From positions 62,001 through 126,000 of the forward strand of contig NZ_CADIKH010000009.1 of assembly GCF_902859855.1 (NCBI RefSeq): DNA of 64,000 nucleotides. The letters are read 5' to 3'. Position numbers and translations under genes: made by a program. This DNA comes from Paraburkholderia humisilvae (GTDB lineage: Bacteria > Pseudomonadota > Gammaproteobacteria > Burkholderiales > Burkholderiaceae). Position 1 is the stretch's first letter; the number at the start of each line of letters is the position of its first letter. Below are positions 42,104 through 50,500 of this stretch, piece after piece. Under the pieces are notes generated by a model. It saw only the letters and a program-made list of their open reading frames with translations. It had not been told where the DNA came from and ran no database searches.

Positions 42104-42334
42104 ATGGAGAGCAAGGGAAGCGACGGCCATATGCCTGGCTGGACGTTGTTGGTGGGTTTGCTGGGCTGGGTTGTCGCGCCAATAATTTTGGAAGCGTGCC
42201 GAGATTTTGCCCTCTCGTGGAAAGTCGGGATTCCCGCTGCTATCGTCACGATCATTGTTGGGGCGGTTCTGGAGCGTTGGCTCGACCGCAAGTACCAGCG
42301 GACGTGTTTGAGCATTGACGAGTCGTTACATTGA
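42104..42334 (+). CDS. Small membrane protein, 76 aa, two transmembrane segments
   Basis: ATG at 42104 with AGGAAAGG upstream. Helices at about 11-30 and 41-58 (WTLLVGLLGWVVAPIILEA; KVGIPAAIVTIIVGAVLERW). Unknown function. Confidence 0.5.
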   Translation: MESKGSDGHMPGWTLLVGLLGWVVAPIILEACRDFALSWKVGIPAAIVTIIVGAVLERWLDRKYQRTCLSIDESLH

Positions 42335-42377
42335 GGCATGGTTCTGATCGTCCGCACGCTCTGGTCGTGTGAGGGAC

Positions 42378-42521
42378 ATGCCCTTTCGGCCGTTCCACCC
42401 GTATGTTGTGTTCGAAGCGCCTGACGCGATCGCGCTGCAGATCCACCAGATAATCGGCAATCGGCACGCCGGCGGCGTGCTGAACTACTGGTGGGAATTG
42501 ACGGGCAAACTTCCGCGATAA
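42378..42521 (+). CDS. Small hypothetical protein, 47 aa
   Basis: ATG directly after GAGGGAC, a close ribosome-binding site. The sequence (MPFRPFHPYVVFEAPDAIAL, then a helix and NYWWELTGKLPR) is compact and reads as a true small protein. Unknown function. Confidence 0.4.
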   Translation: MPFRPFHPYVVFEAPDAIALQIHQIIGNRHAGGVLNYWWELTGKLPR

Positions 42522-42635
42522 CGGGAGGCTGCAGTGGCTTATTCAAGCGCCCACGATTCCGCGCTGGCATTATCTGTCGATCGCAAGGCGAAAGATTGAC
42601 GACGAACTGCTGACCTTCGCCTCGTTGCTCAACGA

Positions 42636-42878
42636 TTGCCGGTGGAAGTGATCGAAATTGGAAACCAGGTTGCGAGCACCATGCTGAAGTCGCTTACCGT
42701 GCAGAGCCGACAACGTCGTATTTCTCTCGGACTGGCGGCAGTCATCGCCGTCAGTATCCCCATCGTGATGAGGCTCGAGCCGAAGTGCTCGCCTCAACTT
42801 CCGATCGCCGGCGCGATCGCGTTCGTCCTGTGCATCCGGGCGGCGCGGGGATACACACTTCGAACAAGGAAAAAGTAG
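42636..42878 (+). CDS. Small membrane protein, about 80 aa
   Basis: Start uncertain: TTG at 42636, GTG at 42642 and 42648 or ATG at 42681 are all in frame and none has a convincing ribosome-binding site. Two membrane helices in the second half (GLAAVIAVSIPIVM; LPIAGAIAFVLCIRAA). Unknown function. Confidence 0.4.
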   Translation: MPVEVIEIGNQVASTMLKSLTVQSRQRRISLGLAAVIAVSIPIVMRLEPKCSPQLPIAGAIAFVLCIRAARGYTLRTRKK

Positions 42879-42892
42879 CAGGTCTGCCTACG

Positions 42893-43351
42893 TCACCAGG
42901 TTGTAGTCCTCGTGAGAGAGGAATTCCAGAGGTTTAAGCGACGCCGCGTCGACGAGCAGACGGTACCGCAAACCGAGTGGGATGGAATAGTCACCGTGGC
43001 AGGACTAAGCGTCTGCCCACCGAGCGCGAGAGGATGGACTCCGTTGTTGAGCCGGCCGAGAACGTCCAGTGCGCGCTCGAGCACCGCCGGCAGATGCCTT
43101 GCCGCACTCAGATCGATGGGGGCCTTTGACGCTGCGGCGACGAGTTGCGCGCGGTGTGCGGCGACTTCTTCGGTGATGCGCCGGGCTCTTTCAGCAATCT
43201 CAGCGCGCCGTGCAAGGTCTTCGGCTGCCGCCTTGGCGGTGGCCTCGGCGCGACGGGCTCGGCGCACTGCCGCGGCTTTCGCCGCCATCAGTGCCGGCCG
43301 CGCCTCGTTGGCACATCGATGACAGAACTTCCCAAAGCCGGCGTGCCGCAT
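42893..43351 (-). CDS. Alanine/arginine-rich coiled-coil protein, 152 aa
   Basis: Starts MRHAGFGKFCHRCANEARPAL (a CxxC pair, perhaps zinc-binding) and continues into a long Ala/Arg/Glu-rich helix of about 55 residues (AKAAAVRRARRAEATAKAAAEDLARRAEIAERARRI) that probably forms a coiled coil. The C-terminal 40 residues look different and may be disordered. Ribosome-binding site weak. Function unknown. Confidence 0.5.
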   Translation of the reverse strand: MRHAGFGKFCHRCANEARPALMAAKAAAVRRARRAEATAKAAAEDLARRAEIAERARRITEEVAAHRAQLVAAASKAPIDLSAARHLPAVLERALDVLGRLNNGVHPLALGGQTLSPATVTIPSHSVCGTVCSSTRRRLNLWNSSLTRTTTW

Positions 43352-43515
43352 TCGAATCTTTTTTTCATGGCTGAATGTGGGTGGGTGAGCTGCTGATCTG
43401 ATCAAGATCTTGCTCGACGACTTCCTGGATGAACTGCCAAGCTCCGTTGCGTGGACGTCGGGTATCGGCATCGGGGTTCATGAGAGGCTCGATCGCGGCA
43501 ACCAATGCTGCGCGC

Positions 43516-44181
43516 TTAAAGATATGCATGCCGCCGATGCGCCTGCTGTCGATGCCACCTGTCCAGGTTGACCACGTAATGGTAGACGGGCAGTTCGACG
43601 GCGCTTTTCACCGCGGCACGCTCTTCGGGTTGTTGGCCATCCACAAGCCGCTCGATCACAGTACGACTTCCCTCGTTGCCATGCGTCCATGAGAGGGTGA
43701 CGAGGCGCAGATCAGTCCGCGTCGATGTCCAGTCGAGCACGACTGAGGCCATCTCGTGAGCGTAGCCTTTGCCCCATTGCGATTCCGTCAGCCAGAAATT
43801 GAGTTCGAACCAGGCACCACGCACCGGTTCAAGCAGACGCTCCAGCGAAACGAAGCCGACGAAGGGGGCCGCGCCTTTCGAATCGCGAAAGCGGCTATGC
43901 GCGAGCCAGCCGGCGTAGTGCCCTTGTTCGATTCGCGCCAGCGCGTCAACAACGCTCGCCTCGGTATCGGCCAAGGATTTCGGCGTGTCCCAGCCAATCC
44001 ACAGTCGCGTCACGTTGTCGGTGACATGCGGATGCAGTAGGTTAGCGTCCTCGCGACGCAGCGGCCGAAGCGCAAGCCGGTTGGTTTCCATCGCGTTGCC
44101 GGCGCGAGCCGAGGACTGGACACCGAAGGCGACTACCTCGTCACGCTCGCGTTCGCGTGACTTTGACGAAGACGAGAGCAT
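43516..44181 (-). CDS. GNAT-family N-acetyltransferase (RimJ/RimL-like), 221 aa
   Basis: Transfers an acetyl group from acetyl-CoA to a protein or small molecule. Seen: TNRLALRPLRREDANLLHPHVTD, FVGFVSLERL, WFELNFWLTESQWGKGYAHEMASVVLDW (the motif with WGKGYA binds acetyl-CoA) and LRLVTLSWTHGNEGSRTVIERL. This order is that of RimJ/RimL-type acetyltransferases. N-terminal about 36 residues before METNRL form an unusual charged extension; an internal start at the ATG ending at 44101 would remove it. Start ATG ends at 44181 with AAGGAAAG upstream. Substrate unknown. Confidence 0.75.
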   Translation of the reverse strand: MLSSSSKSRERERDEVVAFGVQSSARAGNAMETNRLALRPLRREDANLLHPHVTDNVTRLWIGWDTPKSLADTEASVVDALARIEQGHYAGWLAHSRFRDSKGAAPFVGFVSLERLLEPVRGAWFELNFWLTESQWGKGYAHEMASVVLDWTSTRTDLRLVTLSWTHGNEGSRTVIERLVDGQQPEERAAVKSAVELPVYHYVVNLDRWHRQQAHRRHAYL

Positions 44182-44315
44182 ATAGCTTTCCTTCAAATTA
44201 CACGACTCTGGTTCGCGGCTCGTTTGCGGGCCGCTGGCTCACAAAGGCAGGTTCTCAGTAGATGCAGCGGGACTGGATACGCCTGCCTGACCGGGCAATT
44301 TCTCGGGAGTAGCCA

Positions 44316-44813
44316 TCAGTCGTTACATTCTTCGCTTTCCACACAGGCGAGCCACGGCATCTCATGCGCCTTTCCGACGGCAGCGTCCTTCTTCGGGGCG
44401 GTGTCTCGAGCGATCCACCGCCGTACGTTCTCGTGCCAGGTTTCGATCGAGTACCACTTGGCCTTATATGCGCTCTGCTCGACGACCCTGACGGGATGCG
44501 CGCGGACCTCACTCTGAGGCAGAAACAGTGTGAGTTTCGAGGTTGCCGGCACTATCAGGTCTTCCTCGTGGAACAGGTACGCGAAGGCCGGTATTGCCGG
44601 CTCGTCTGGCACCGGTTCTGCTTTTGGCGAACCATGCGCTCGCGACGTTGCACGATCCAGCTCCGGGGACGGAGTAGCCGTGAAAGTTCGAGGATAGCTT
44701 CCCGCTGGGAATCCGATGCGGACCAATATACGGGCCACTGCGGCGAGCGGGGCGAGCGTCACCTGGGTTGGCCCAGGCAGTTGAATGTTTCCGGAAAGTA
44801 GTTGGTTTAGCAT
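44316..44813 (-). CDS. Hypothetical protein, 165 aa
   Basis: ATG ends at 44813 with GGAGAACG upstream. The first 35 residues are hydrophobic-rich but not a clean signal peptide; the rest alternates strands and loops (FAYLFHEEDLIVPATSKLTLFL; AKWYSIETWHENVRRWIA). Unknown function. Confidence 0.5.
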   Translation of the reverse strand: MLNQLLSGNIQLPGPTQVTLAPLAAVARILVRIGFPAGSYPRTFTATPSPELDRATSRAHGSPKAEPVPDEPAIPAFAYLFHEEDLIVPATSKLTLFLPQSEVRAHPVRVVEQSAYKAKWYSIETWHENVRRWIARDTAPKKDAAVGKAHEMPWLACVESEECND

Positions 44814-44973
44814 GCGTTCTCCAATGAGGCCGTTGAACATAAGCACTCGGGTTCTGCCCGACATTACGGCAGCGGATGCTGCTTCTTTAGGGCAACGCGC
44901 GTAGTCCCATTTTCAGAATAACGCGGTTGTTCCTCAGAAGATGGGTGCTCATTCTCCGACAAGAGTCGGTTAC

Positions 44974-45000
44974 TTCCTGGTGAGAAGTCTTTTATATTAC
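44974..45000 (+). promoter_or_regulatory. Palindromic promoter, copy 4
   Basis: TTCCTGGTGAGAA (44974-44986), 8 nt, TATTAC (44995-45000). The 8-nt spacing is that of the copies at 53746, 59014 and 61850. Transcription from here would read into the 5' half of a leader element at 45015. Confidence 0.55.
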
Positions 45001-45014
45001 ACCCTGATTGACCC

Positions 45015-45035
45015 GGCAGCTGGGCCTAACCAGCC
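45015..45035 (+). promoter_or_regulatory. Leader element 1, 5' hairpin (split copy)
   Basis: GGCAGCTGG and CCAGCC form the first hairpin of the leader family, 14 nt after the -10 box. Its 3' half is found 540 nt further on, at 45557. Confidence 0.6.
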
Positions 45036-45209
45036 TGTACGACCTTTGACCCGCTCTTTCGGGTCTTCGGCGCATCACCCACATTGGCACGCTCCTCTGG
45101 AGAAGTCGGATCGCTGTCAGGCGTCTCATGCCGGGCGACGCCCGGTGGCGATGCCATCCTTGCCGGCCGTTATGGCCCGTGAAACCGTGCGCATGCCTTC
45201 AACTTACTA

Positions 45210-45335
45210 AATTATGGATTTTTCTGGCCATGCTGATGCCCGCCCGCGCAGGCATCTTCGTGAGAAGAATCCACTTCGGATTGTTTAGTCAAAAAATCCG
45301 TAACTCCGAAACGTTAGTCAAAAAAATCCATAACT
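45210..45335 (+). repeat. Two direct and one inverted short repeats inside the split leader
   Basis: TTAGTC, six or seven A, then TCC(G/A)TAACT occurs twice in direct orientation (45285-45305, 45314-45335). ATTATGGATTTTTCTGG (45210-45226) is an inverted, imperfect copy. They lie within a 540-nt insert between the two halves of leader 1 (804 nt without a confident gene, 44814-45617). They could be sites for a DNA-binding protein, or ends of an insertion. Confidence 0.5.
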
Positions 45336-45556
45336 TTAGGAATTTGGGTCCCTCTTTCGGGGCGTCCATATACCTGGAGCGTTGCTAGTCGAATCCGGGC
45401 GGGACGAGCACTGTGCTCGGGAAGAGGCGGCGCCGGAGCATTCGCTTGCGACCGACGTTCAGACGTTGGCGCTCGCCGGCGACATGCTCTCGCGTTGCTG
45501 CTCGGAGAGGACTGGTGCGGTGCAGTTGAAACTGACTTTTCAGTCACTTGTTTTGC

Positions 45557-45617
45557 AACCCTGCGGGGCGGTCTCCTGCGTGGAGCCTGCTTCGCAAATT
45601 CCATAAGGAGCAGGTAC
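45557..45617 (+). promoter_or_regulatory. Leader element 1, 3' half (split copy)
   Basis: CCCTGCGGGG hairpin followed by CCTGCT...AGCAGG, which covers the GGAGC ribosome-binding site of the gene at 45618. Same order as in the complete copies. Confidence 0.7.
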
Positions 45618-46322
45618 ATGTCAAACAATTCCTATGATGCAACGGGCGTGCTGGTATTCGACGGCAGTCCGATCGTGACGTCGGTGATACGGGCATTGTT
45701 CGATGCTTTCTCATTGAACGAGCAGTATCCCGGTGGTGACCAGTGCTACATCGCCAGAGATACGGATTCGACGGACACAACGTGGTCAGCGGTTCGCGAG
45801 TCCATTCAGGAGTGGGCAGCAATGCTCGGCGTCGGTCTAACTGACGAGCGCGAGGACCAGGAGCCGGGGCAGATCCTCTGCGCGCTCGGAAAGAAACTCG
45901 GCATCAGCAGTCCGGAGTTCGATGGCCTGGTGCGTGAGGTGGTAGAGCCGGATGAGTGTCAGGAAGCCGACCTCAACGTGCTCTTTCGTCTCGCGAGCAT
46001 CCTGAACGACGGACACAACCTCCTTGCGATTCAGTACGAAGGCAGCTGGAGCTCGAGCAAATCGCGTCTGGGTGAGTTTGGCGGCGAGGGCGAGTATCTC
46101 AGCCGACACCTGCGCCTCTACAGCAGCTCGACCCGGGCGGTTCAACTAGGCGAGGACATCGACAGACATCTGCGCGGCGACGACGTAGCGAGCGCAGCGC
46201 AGGCGATGCTTAAGAGCGTCCGCAGGTTCCTCGACAGTGTCCTCCATGATGACCAGCGGGCGGAGATCACCAGTTCAATCGCTGCTGCACTGGCGAGCGG
46301 CCAGGACCTTCAATCTGCGTAA
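45618..46322 (+). CDS. Hypothetical protein, 234 aa
   Basis: ATG at 45618, at the end of a leader element. Acidic, helical protein (SVIRALFDAFSLNEQYPGGDQ; PEFDGLVREVVEPDECQEADL; SSIAAALASGQ). No signal peptide or known motif. The longer frame from 45495 runs through the leader and is not used. Confidence 0.6.
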   Translation: MSNNSYDATGVLVFDGSPIVTSVIRALFDAFSLNEQYPGGDQCYIARDTDSTDTTWSAVRESIQEWAAMLGVGLTDEREDQEPGQILCALGKKLGISSPEFDGLVREVVEPDECQEADLNVLFRLASILNDGHNLLAIQYEGSWSSSKSRLGEFGGEGEYLSRHLRLYSSSTRAVQLGEDIDRHLRGDDVASAAQAMLKSVRRFLDSVLHDDQRAEITSSIAAALASGQDLQSA

Positions 46323-46516
46323 GTAATACAGGTCGGAGAAGCTGGCCGGCTTTGGTAGCCTCGCTCGCTTGACGGCAAGCCATCCCCCCGGGCAGCGATA
46401 AAGCTGTGTGGGGGGTGTCCGTTAACTGGGACGAGTTCTTCGTTGCCGCCCATTGAAAACAGGGGCGCGGTCAGGATAATGACTCAATCTCGGTTTCGAA
46501 TGGCAGGGGAGGATAT

Positions 46517-47080
46517 GTGATTGAAATAAGACGCCGGCGCAAAAGGATCTTCGACGTGGTATTCGGTCTCGAGGAACTGGAAGAGCTGCTGCGCAAGCAC
46601 GGTTGCGCCGAGGTCGTCGATATCGATTCGGGCACGAAGCTGGAGGTCCACGACGTCCGCGGCAGGATGACAGTATTCTCGCCCAGCGCGATATCAAGCC
46701 TCTCGGCTACCGCGGACACGATCATCGCTATGGCCAGCAGCGGAAAATTCTTGAAGCGCGCCGCAGGACCCGTACCGCTTCGATCCAGCATCGAAATTGA
46801 GCGGGTCGACCAGGTCGTGGTCGTGATCGATCGGGACGATGGAGGGTGCAGCGTCACGAACGACATTCTGGCGGTTGTGGATCATTTGTTGCGCCAAGGG
46901 CACGTCCGGGCGGACGATGCATTCGTGTATCGGGATAGCACGAAGGTCTACGACGGTGTGCAGGTGATTAACGGTCACTTCGGTCGTTTCGTCGCTCTAC
47001 AGGAACTTGATGTGACGCGGGCCATAAGCCGTCTCCGCGAAAAGATCGGCCCGCTTGGGAGGAATCAACGACGCGCATGA
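46517..47080 (+). CDS. Hypothetical protein, 187 aa
   Basis: GTG start with GGGGAGGA upstream. N-terminus basic (IEIRRRRKRIFD), then FGLEELEELLRKHGCAEVVDI, and an alpha/beta domain with QVVVVIDRDDGGCS. Unknown function. 194 nt upstream (46323-46516) contain a CCCCCC/GGGGGG inverted repeat (about 46385-46417) but no leader copy. Confidence 0.55.
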   Translation: MIEIRRRRKRIFDVVFGLEELEELLRKHGCAEVVDIDSGTKLEVHDVRGRMTVFSPSAISSLSATADTIIAMASSGKFLKRAAGPVPLRSSIEIERVDQVVVVIDRDDGGCSVTNDILAVVDHLLRQGHVRADDAFVYRDSTKVYDGVQVINGHFGRFVALQELDVTRAISRLREKIGPLGRNQRRA

Positions 47081-47097
47081 GTGGAAAGCGGTGCCTC

Positions 47098-47124
47098 CGA
47101 TATATCGCCAAGGTGGTGTATAGT
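47098..47124 (+). promoter_or_regulatory. Promoter of the methyltransferase leader
   Basis: Palindrome CGATATATCG (47098-47107), then a -10 box TATAGT (47119-47124). It occupies the same place relative to the leader as the TTCCTGNCAGGAA palindrome in other copies but has a different sequence, so another regulator may act here. Confidence 0.45.
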
Positions 47125-47140
47125 CGAGTCGCTTTTCATC

Positions 47141-47282
47141 GGTAGCTGGACCGTAACCAGCCTTTGGCCCTTCTGCGGCCCGTAATGTCTGGCATCACAA
47201 GCTGGTGCCAAATCTCGAACCACCCTAGCGGGGCATACGGCCCCCCGAAGGGCTGTCTGCTTCGCGCTTTTCGGAGCAGACC
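47141..47282 (+). promoter_or_regulatory. Leader element 2, complete
   Basis: Hairpin 1: GGTAGCTGGACC...CCAGCC (47141-47161). Hairpin 2: CCCT, GCGGGG...CCCCCCG, AGGG (47223-47252). Hairpin 3: TCTGCT (47256-47261) with AGCAGA (47275-47280), which overlaps the GGAGC ribosome-binding site of the methyltransferase gene. A 40-60 nt variable region lies between hairpins 1 and 2. Confidence 0.75.
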
Positions 47283-48539
47283 ATGAATCAACCTCGACCG
47301 CGGCCGCGCCGCAAGGTCTCGCAAGACCAGATTGTCCTGCCGTTACTCGATTGCATTGAAAACGAAGGTGGCAAGGCGCATACCCATGCCCTCTACGATG
47401 CGATCGCGTTGAAGTGCGACGTGCCTGAAGCCGAGCAGCAAGAAACGACGCTACTCGCCGGAAGAAACGTCAACGTGTACCGGCGGTCTGTCAGGTGGGC
47501 GCAGCAGCGCGCCCGTTTGATGGGACTGATCAATTCGTCTGGTCGTGGAGAGTGGGAGCTGACTGGCAAGGGGCGAGACGCGTTGCGTCAGGCCGCACCT
47601 GGCATCGTCATCACTGTCTTCACGACGGAAAAAGGCGTGGCGCTATTCGGCGAAGCGAGCGAGGCCGTCGCGCATATCGACGACGGTTCCTTGAGACTTA
47701 TTCTGACATCGCCCCCGTATCCACTTCTTCGTGAGAAGCAGTACGGGAATAAGCCAGTCGAAGAGTATCTCGACTGGTTGATCCGGATTGCTGAGCTGTG
47801 GCCGAAGAAGCTGGCGGGTGACGGTTCCGTCGTGCTCAACCTGGGAGACGTATTCAGGAGCGGCGAGCCGATGTTGTCGACGTATCAGGAACGGCTGATC
47901 ATCCGGCTCGAAGACGATCTCGGATGGAAGTTATGTTCGCGATACGCCTGGCACAATCCATCGAAGATGCCGGCGCCTGCAGAGTGGGTTACGGTGAGAC
48001 GCGTCCGAGTTAGACCTGCTCTGGAGCAGATCTACTGGCTTGCGCCAAACGGCGAGCCATATGCCGACAACACACAGGTTCTCGTTCCGTACAGTGAGTC
48101 CATGCGATCGCGTATCGCAGCTGGCGGTGAGAAGGGTGCGCTGCGACCCAGTGGGCACGAACTGTCGGCCGGCGCATTCAGTGTGGACAATGGCGGAGCA
48201 GTGCCGACCAACCTTCTGGTCGCGCCAAATTCCGAGTCCAACAGCCATTACATCAAGGCATGCCGCGGACAGGATCTGCCGGTTCATCCAGCCCGGTTTC
48301 CGACTGCTGTCCCTGAACACTTTATCAAGCTGTGCACTATGGTGGGAGACACGATCTACGATCCGTTCTCGGGTTCATTCAAGACCGGGGCCGTGGCGGA
48401 GCCGCTTGGCCGGAACTGGATCGGAAGCGAGTTGATGCTCGACTACGTGGTGGGTGGGGCAAATCGATTTCCGGACGCAGTACTAACGCGGCAAGGAATC
48501 GGCGATTACCGGCGAGCCGCAGACCTTTTCGCCTGCTAG
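47283..48539 (+). CDS. DNA methyltransferase with N-terminal winged helix, 418 aa
   Basis: Beta-class (N4-cytosine or N6-adenine) methyltransferase: catalytic motif IV TSPPYPLL (142-149) and SAM-binding motif I YDPFSGSFKTG (359-369) near the C-terminus, that is, the circularly permuted beta-class order. The N-terminal 100 residues (QIVLPLLDCIENEGGKAHTHALYDAI, RRSVRWAQQRARLMGLINSSGRGEWELT) form an Mrr-type winged-helix domain, which probably contacts DNA. No restriction gene is adjacent, so it may be an orphan for protection or gene control. Translation is probably regulated by the leader at 47141-47282. Confidence 0.85.
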   Translation: MNQPRPRPRRKVSQDQIVLPLLDCIENEGGKAHTHALYDAIALKCDVPEAEQQETTLLAGRNVNVYRRSVRWAQQRARLMGLINSSGRGEWELTGKGRDALRQAAPGIVITVFTTEKGVALFGEASEAVAHIDDGSLRLILTSPPYPLLREKQYGNKPVEEYLDWLIRIAELWPKKLAGDGSVVLNLGDVFRSGEPMLSTYQERLIIRLEDDLGWKLCSRYAWHNPSKMPAPAEWVTVRRVRVRPALEQIYWLAPNGEPYADNTQVLVPYSESMRSRIAAGGEKGALRPSGHELSAGAFSVDNGGAVPTNLLVAPNSESNSHYIKACRGQDLPVHPARFPTAVPEHFIKLCTMVGDTIYDPFSGSFKTGAVAEPLGRNWIGSELMLDYVVGGANRFPDAVLTRQGIGDYRRAADLFAC

Positions 48540-48576
48540 TCAGGCATATCGGCACCACCTACGGTGTCTCAAATTT

Positions 48577-48637
48577 CAACCCTAGCGGGAAGCGTTTCCG
48601 CAAGGGATCGCTTCTCGCATTTTCTCAGGAGTAGCGC
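48577..48637 (+). promoter_or_regulatory. Leader element 3, 3' part
   Basis: CCCTAGCGGG, GTTTCCGCAAGGG and CGCTTCTCGC, then AGGAGTAGCG before the ATG. The canonical first hairpin is missing; CACC...GGTG (about 48553-48566) may substitute. Lies inside the operon after the methyltransferase. Confidence 0.6.
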
Positions 48638-49255
48638 ATGAACACTCAATCGCGAGACATCGAAGCCTTTGCAGGCTACCTGGCTTGTGACGGTATCCGC
48701 ATAGAGGTCGGATTCGAGGCGCCGGCCGGCGCAACGACCGCCGAAAAGGACGCCGCTTTCCTGGCGGAACTTGCTCAGCAAGCCGAGATCAATTATCTGA
48801 TTGTTGGCAAAAGTACCGTCCCGGTGGCCTCCGCAAAGCAAGCCGCCTCGGTCTTCTCCGCGGCCGATGCTGACCGCCTCCTCGGCCTGGCCGACCAGTT
48901 CCTCGAAGACTGGAAGGAAAGTGACCAGGAACGAGACGGTGGCTTGGGTCCGGATCTGGTCGAGCGTCAGGCAGAATTCGAAGCCATTCGCCCGCTGCTT
49001 GTGGCGGCGCCGGAGATGTTTGCCGCGCTTCAGGCCATCTTCCCGGGCCTCGAACTGCTGCCGGATGGCGCATTTCGCCTCACCGTGGCGCATGGTGGCG
49101 AGCTTCGCGAGTGGGCCCGTATCGTGCGGGGGGCCGGCGGTCGGTGGACCGTCGAGCACAATTACTCCACCGAGCAATTCGAGGTGGAATCGCTTCTCGA
49201 TGGACTACGTCTCGCAAGCAATATGCGAACGAACCATAACAGCGACGTTGCGTGA
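48638..49255 (+). CDS. Hypothetical protein, 205 aa
   Basis: ATG at the end of leader element 3. First half compact alpha/beta (ACDGIRIEVGFEAPAG, NYLIVGKSTVPVASA); middle helical (DRLLGLADQFLEDWKESDQERDGGLG) with PLLVAAPEMFAALQAI, a segment resembling phage Ead/Ea22-like proteins. Role unknown. Ends before a strong terminator. Confidence 0.55.
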   Translation: MNTQSRDIEAFAGYLACDGIRIEVGFEAPAGATTAEKDAAFLAELAQQAEINYLIVGKSTVPVASAKQAASVFSAADADRLLGLADQFLEDWKESDQERDGGLGPDLVERQAEFEAIRPLLVAAPEMFAALQAIFPGLELLPDGAFRLTVAHGGELREWARIVRGAGGRWTVEHNYSTEQFEVESLLDGLRLASNMRTNHNSDVA

Positions 49256-49329
49256 ATCGTGAACCTGCCTCCCGAGAAGCGGAGTACTGAAGGCGCGTCG
49301 TCGCGCCAGTAGCTGCATTGTTTGACCGC

Positions 49330-49370
49330 CCGCCAAACCGCCCGGATTCAGGGATGTTTGGCGGTTTTTT
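49330..49370 (+). terminator. Rho-independent terminator after the methyltransferase operon
   Basis: CCGCCAAAC (49330-49338) and GTTTGGCGG (49356-49364) form a 9-bp perfect stem, followed by six T residues. Confidence 0.85.
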
Positions 49371-49511
49371 GTTTGTGGCGACCGATGTTTCCTGAATGGG
49401 CCTCGAATTTCCATTCACGATGATCACTTGTCTCCTTGTACGCTGGCGATAAAATATGCAGCTCGGTGGCGATAAAGAGCACTGCCGAGTTAAACGGGAA
49501 ACCTACCAGGC

Positions 49512-49817
49512 ATGAGCAATCATTACAAAGACCTTCTCGCCCAACGGGCGGCGCTCGAAAAGCAAATCGAAGAGGCTCGCAGTAAGGAGCGTGGCGACGC
49601 GATCAACAGCATCAGGCAACTTATGCAGGAGATCAGGCAACTGATGCAGGAGTTCGAGATCACGGAGGCCGAGCTGACTGTCAGGAAGACGCGCAAGGCG
49701 CGGGGCCCAGTCAAGCCCAAATACAAGGATCCAAACTCGGACAAGACATGGAGTGGCATGGGCAGAGCGCCGGCGTGGATTGCCGGCAAGGATCGCGCGG
49801 CTTTCCTGATCACGTGA
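49512..49817 (+). CDS. H-NS-family nucleoid protein (xenogeneic silencer), 101 aa
   Basis: Seen: YKDLLAQRAALEKQIEEARS N-terminal coiled coil, and the C-terminal DNA-binding motif KYKDPNSDKTWSGMGRAPAWI (about 70-90), the betaproteobacterial H-NS form. Length is normal. Unusual: the heptapeptide IRQLMQE is present twice in tandem (34-40, 41-47), from a 21-bp direct duplication at 49611-49631 and 49632-49652; this lengthens the dimerisation helix by two turns. Known: H-NS proteins coat AT-rich acquired DNA and silence it; on mobile elements they reduce fitness cost. TAAAAT near 49451 with TTGTAC upstream is the likely promoter, within a repeated GGCGATAAA sequence. Confidence 0.88.
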   Translation: MSNHYKDLLAQRAALEKQIEEARSKERGDAINSIRQLMQEIRQLMQEFEITEAELTVRKTRKARGPVKPKYKDPNSDKTWSGMGRAPAWIAGKDRAAFLIT

Positions 49818-49832
49818 GCGCCGCGATCATGC

Positions 49833-50009
49833 ATGCGTGGAGCATCGCGCAGATATTGCGACGGCAGCACCGGCTGGTGCTGGAGCGGGCTGCTTCCGGA
49901 CGGGAAGCGGAAGCTGGTTGTCGTTCCGATGGTCCACCACGGCATGACCGGGCCTGGCCAAGGGTTTGTCACTTCAGAGGATGGCGATGGCAGTGGAATT
50001 GCTGAATGA
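49833..50009 (+). CDS. Possible small protein, 58 aa
   Basis: Reading frame with a natural-looking CWSGLLPDGKRKLVVVPMVHHGMTGPG segment, but no ribosome-binding site and a 23-nt overlap with the next gene. May be real or a remnant. Confidence 0.3.
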   Translation: MRGASRRYCDGSTGWCWSGLLPDGKRKLVVVPMVHHGMTGPGQGFVTSEDGDGSGIAE

Positions 50010-50325
50010 CCGGGTGTACTCGAAAAGCCAGATCGAAAGTTGGCTGGTCGAGACGGCGCAGGTCAAGCCGCAATCACAAGCGTGGAAGAAGGCGCTGACG
50101 GCGCGCGTCGGCACGATAGTCGCTGGGGACACGTACCTCTTCGTGCCGGTTAGCGAGACCCACTATCGGGTGTCACGGGCGAACGCGGAACAGGTTGCCG
50201 AGATCTTCAAGCTTGTCGAGGAAGCCACCGGGATCAGGAAGATGAAGCGGCAGTGGTATGTCTGTGCGGCGATTTTCGTCTCCGGCGTCGTGATCTTGAT
50301 CGGCGCGATGATTTTCCAGCACTGA
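49987..50325 (+). CDS. Hypothetical protein with C-terminal membrane anchor, 112 aa
   Basis: ATG at 49987, 6 nt after AGAGG. Soluble N-terminal part (VYSKSQIESWLVETAQVKPQ; GDTYLFVPVSETHYRVSRAN) followed by one membrane helix (about 93-110), i.e. a tail-anchored protein. Unknown function. Confidence 0.55.
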   Translation: MAVELLNDRVYSKSQIESWLVETAQVKPQSQAWKKALTARVGTIVAGDTYLFVPVSETHYRVSRANAEQVAEIFKLVEEATGIRKMKRQWYVCAAIFVSGVVILIGAMIFQH

Positions 50326-50408
50326 CCATCCGTAGGATCATGTGCGAGTCGATGTCGCGCCAGTTGGCCTCGACGAACGAGCGTACTGACTCGCGCACAG
50401 GCAATCGT

Positions 50409-50450
50409 CGCCCGCGTTCCGGTTTCGACCGGGCGCGGGCGTTTGCGTTT
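50409..50450 (+). terminator. Rho-independent terminator
   Basis: CGCCCGCG (50409-50416) and CGCGGGCG (50434-50441) form an 8-bp stem, followed by TTTGCGTTT. Confidence 0.65.
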
Positions 50451-50500
50451 CAGGTATGCTCTCGGAAATTTCGTGACAGGAATCGATTGGACGTGAGGGG

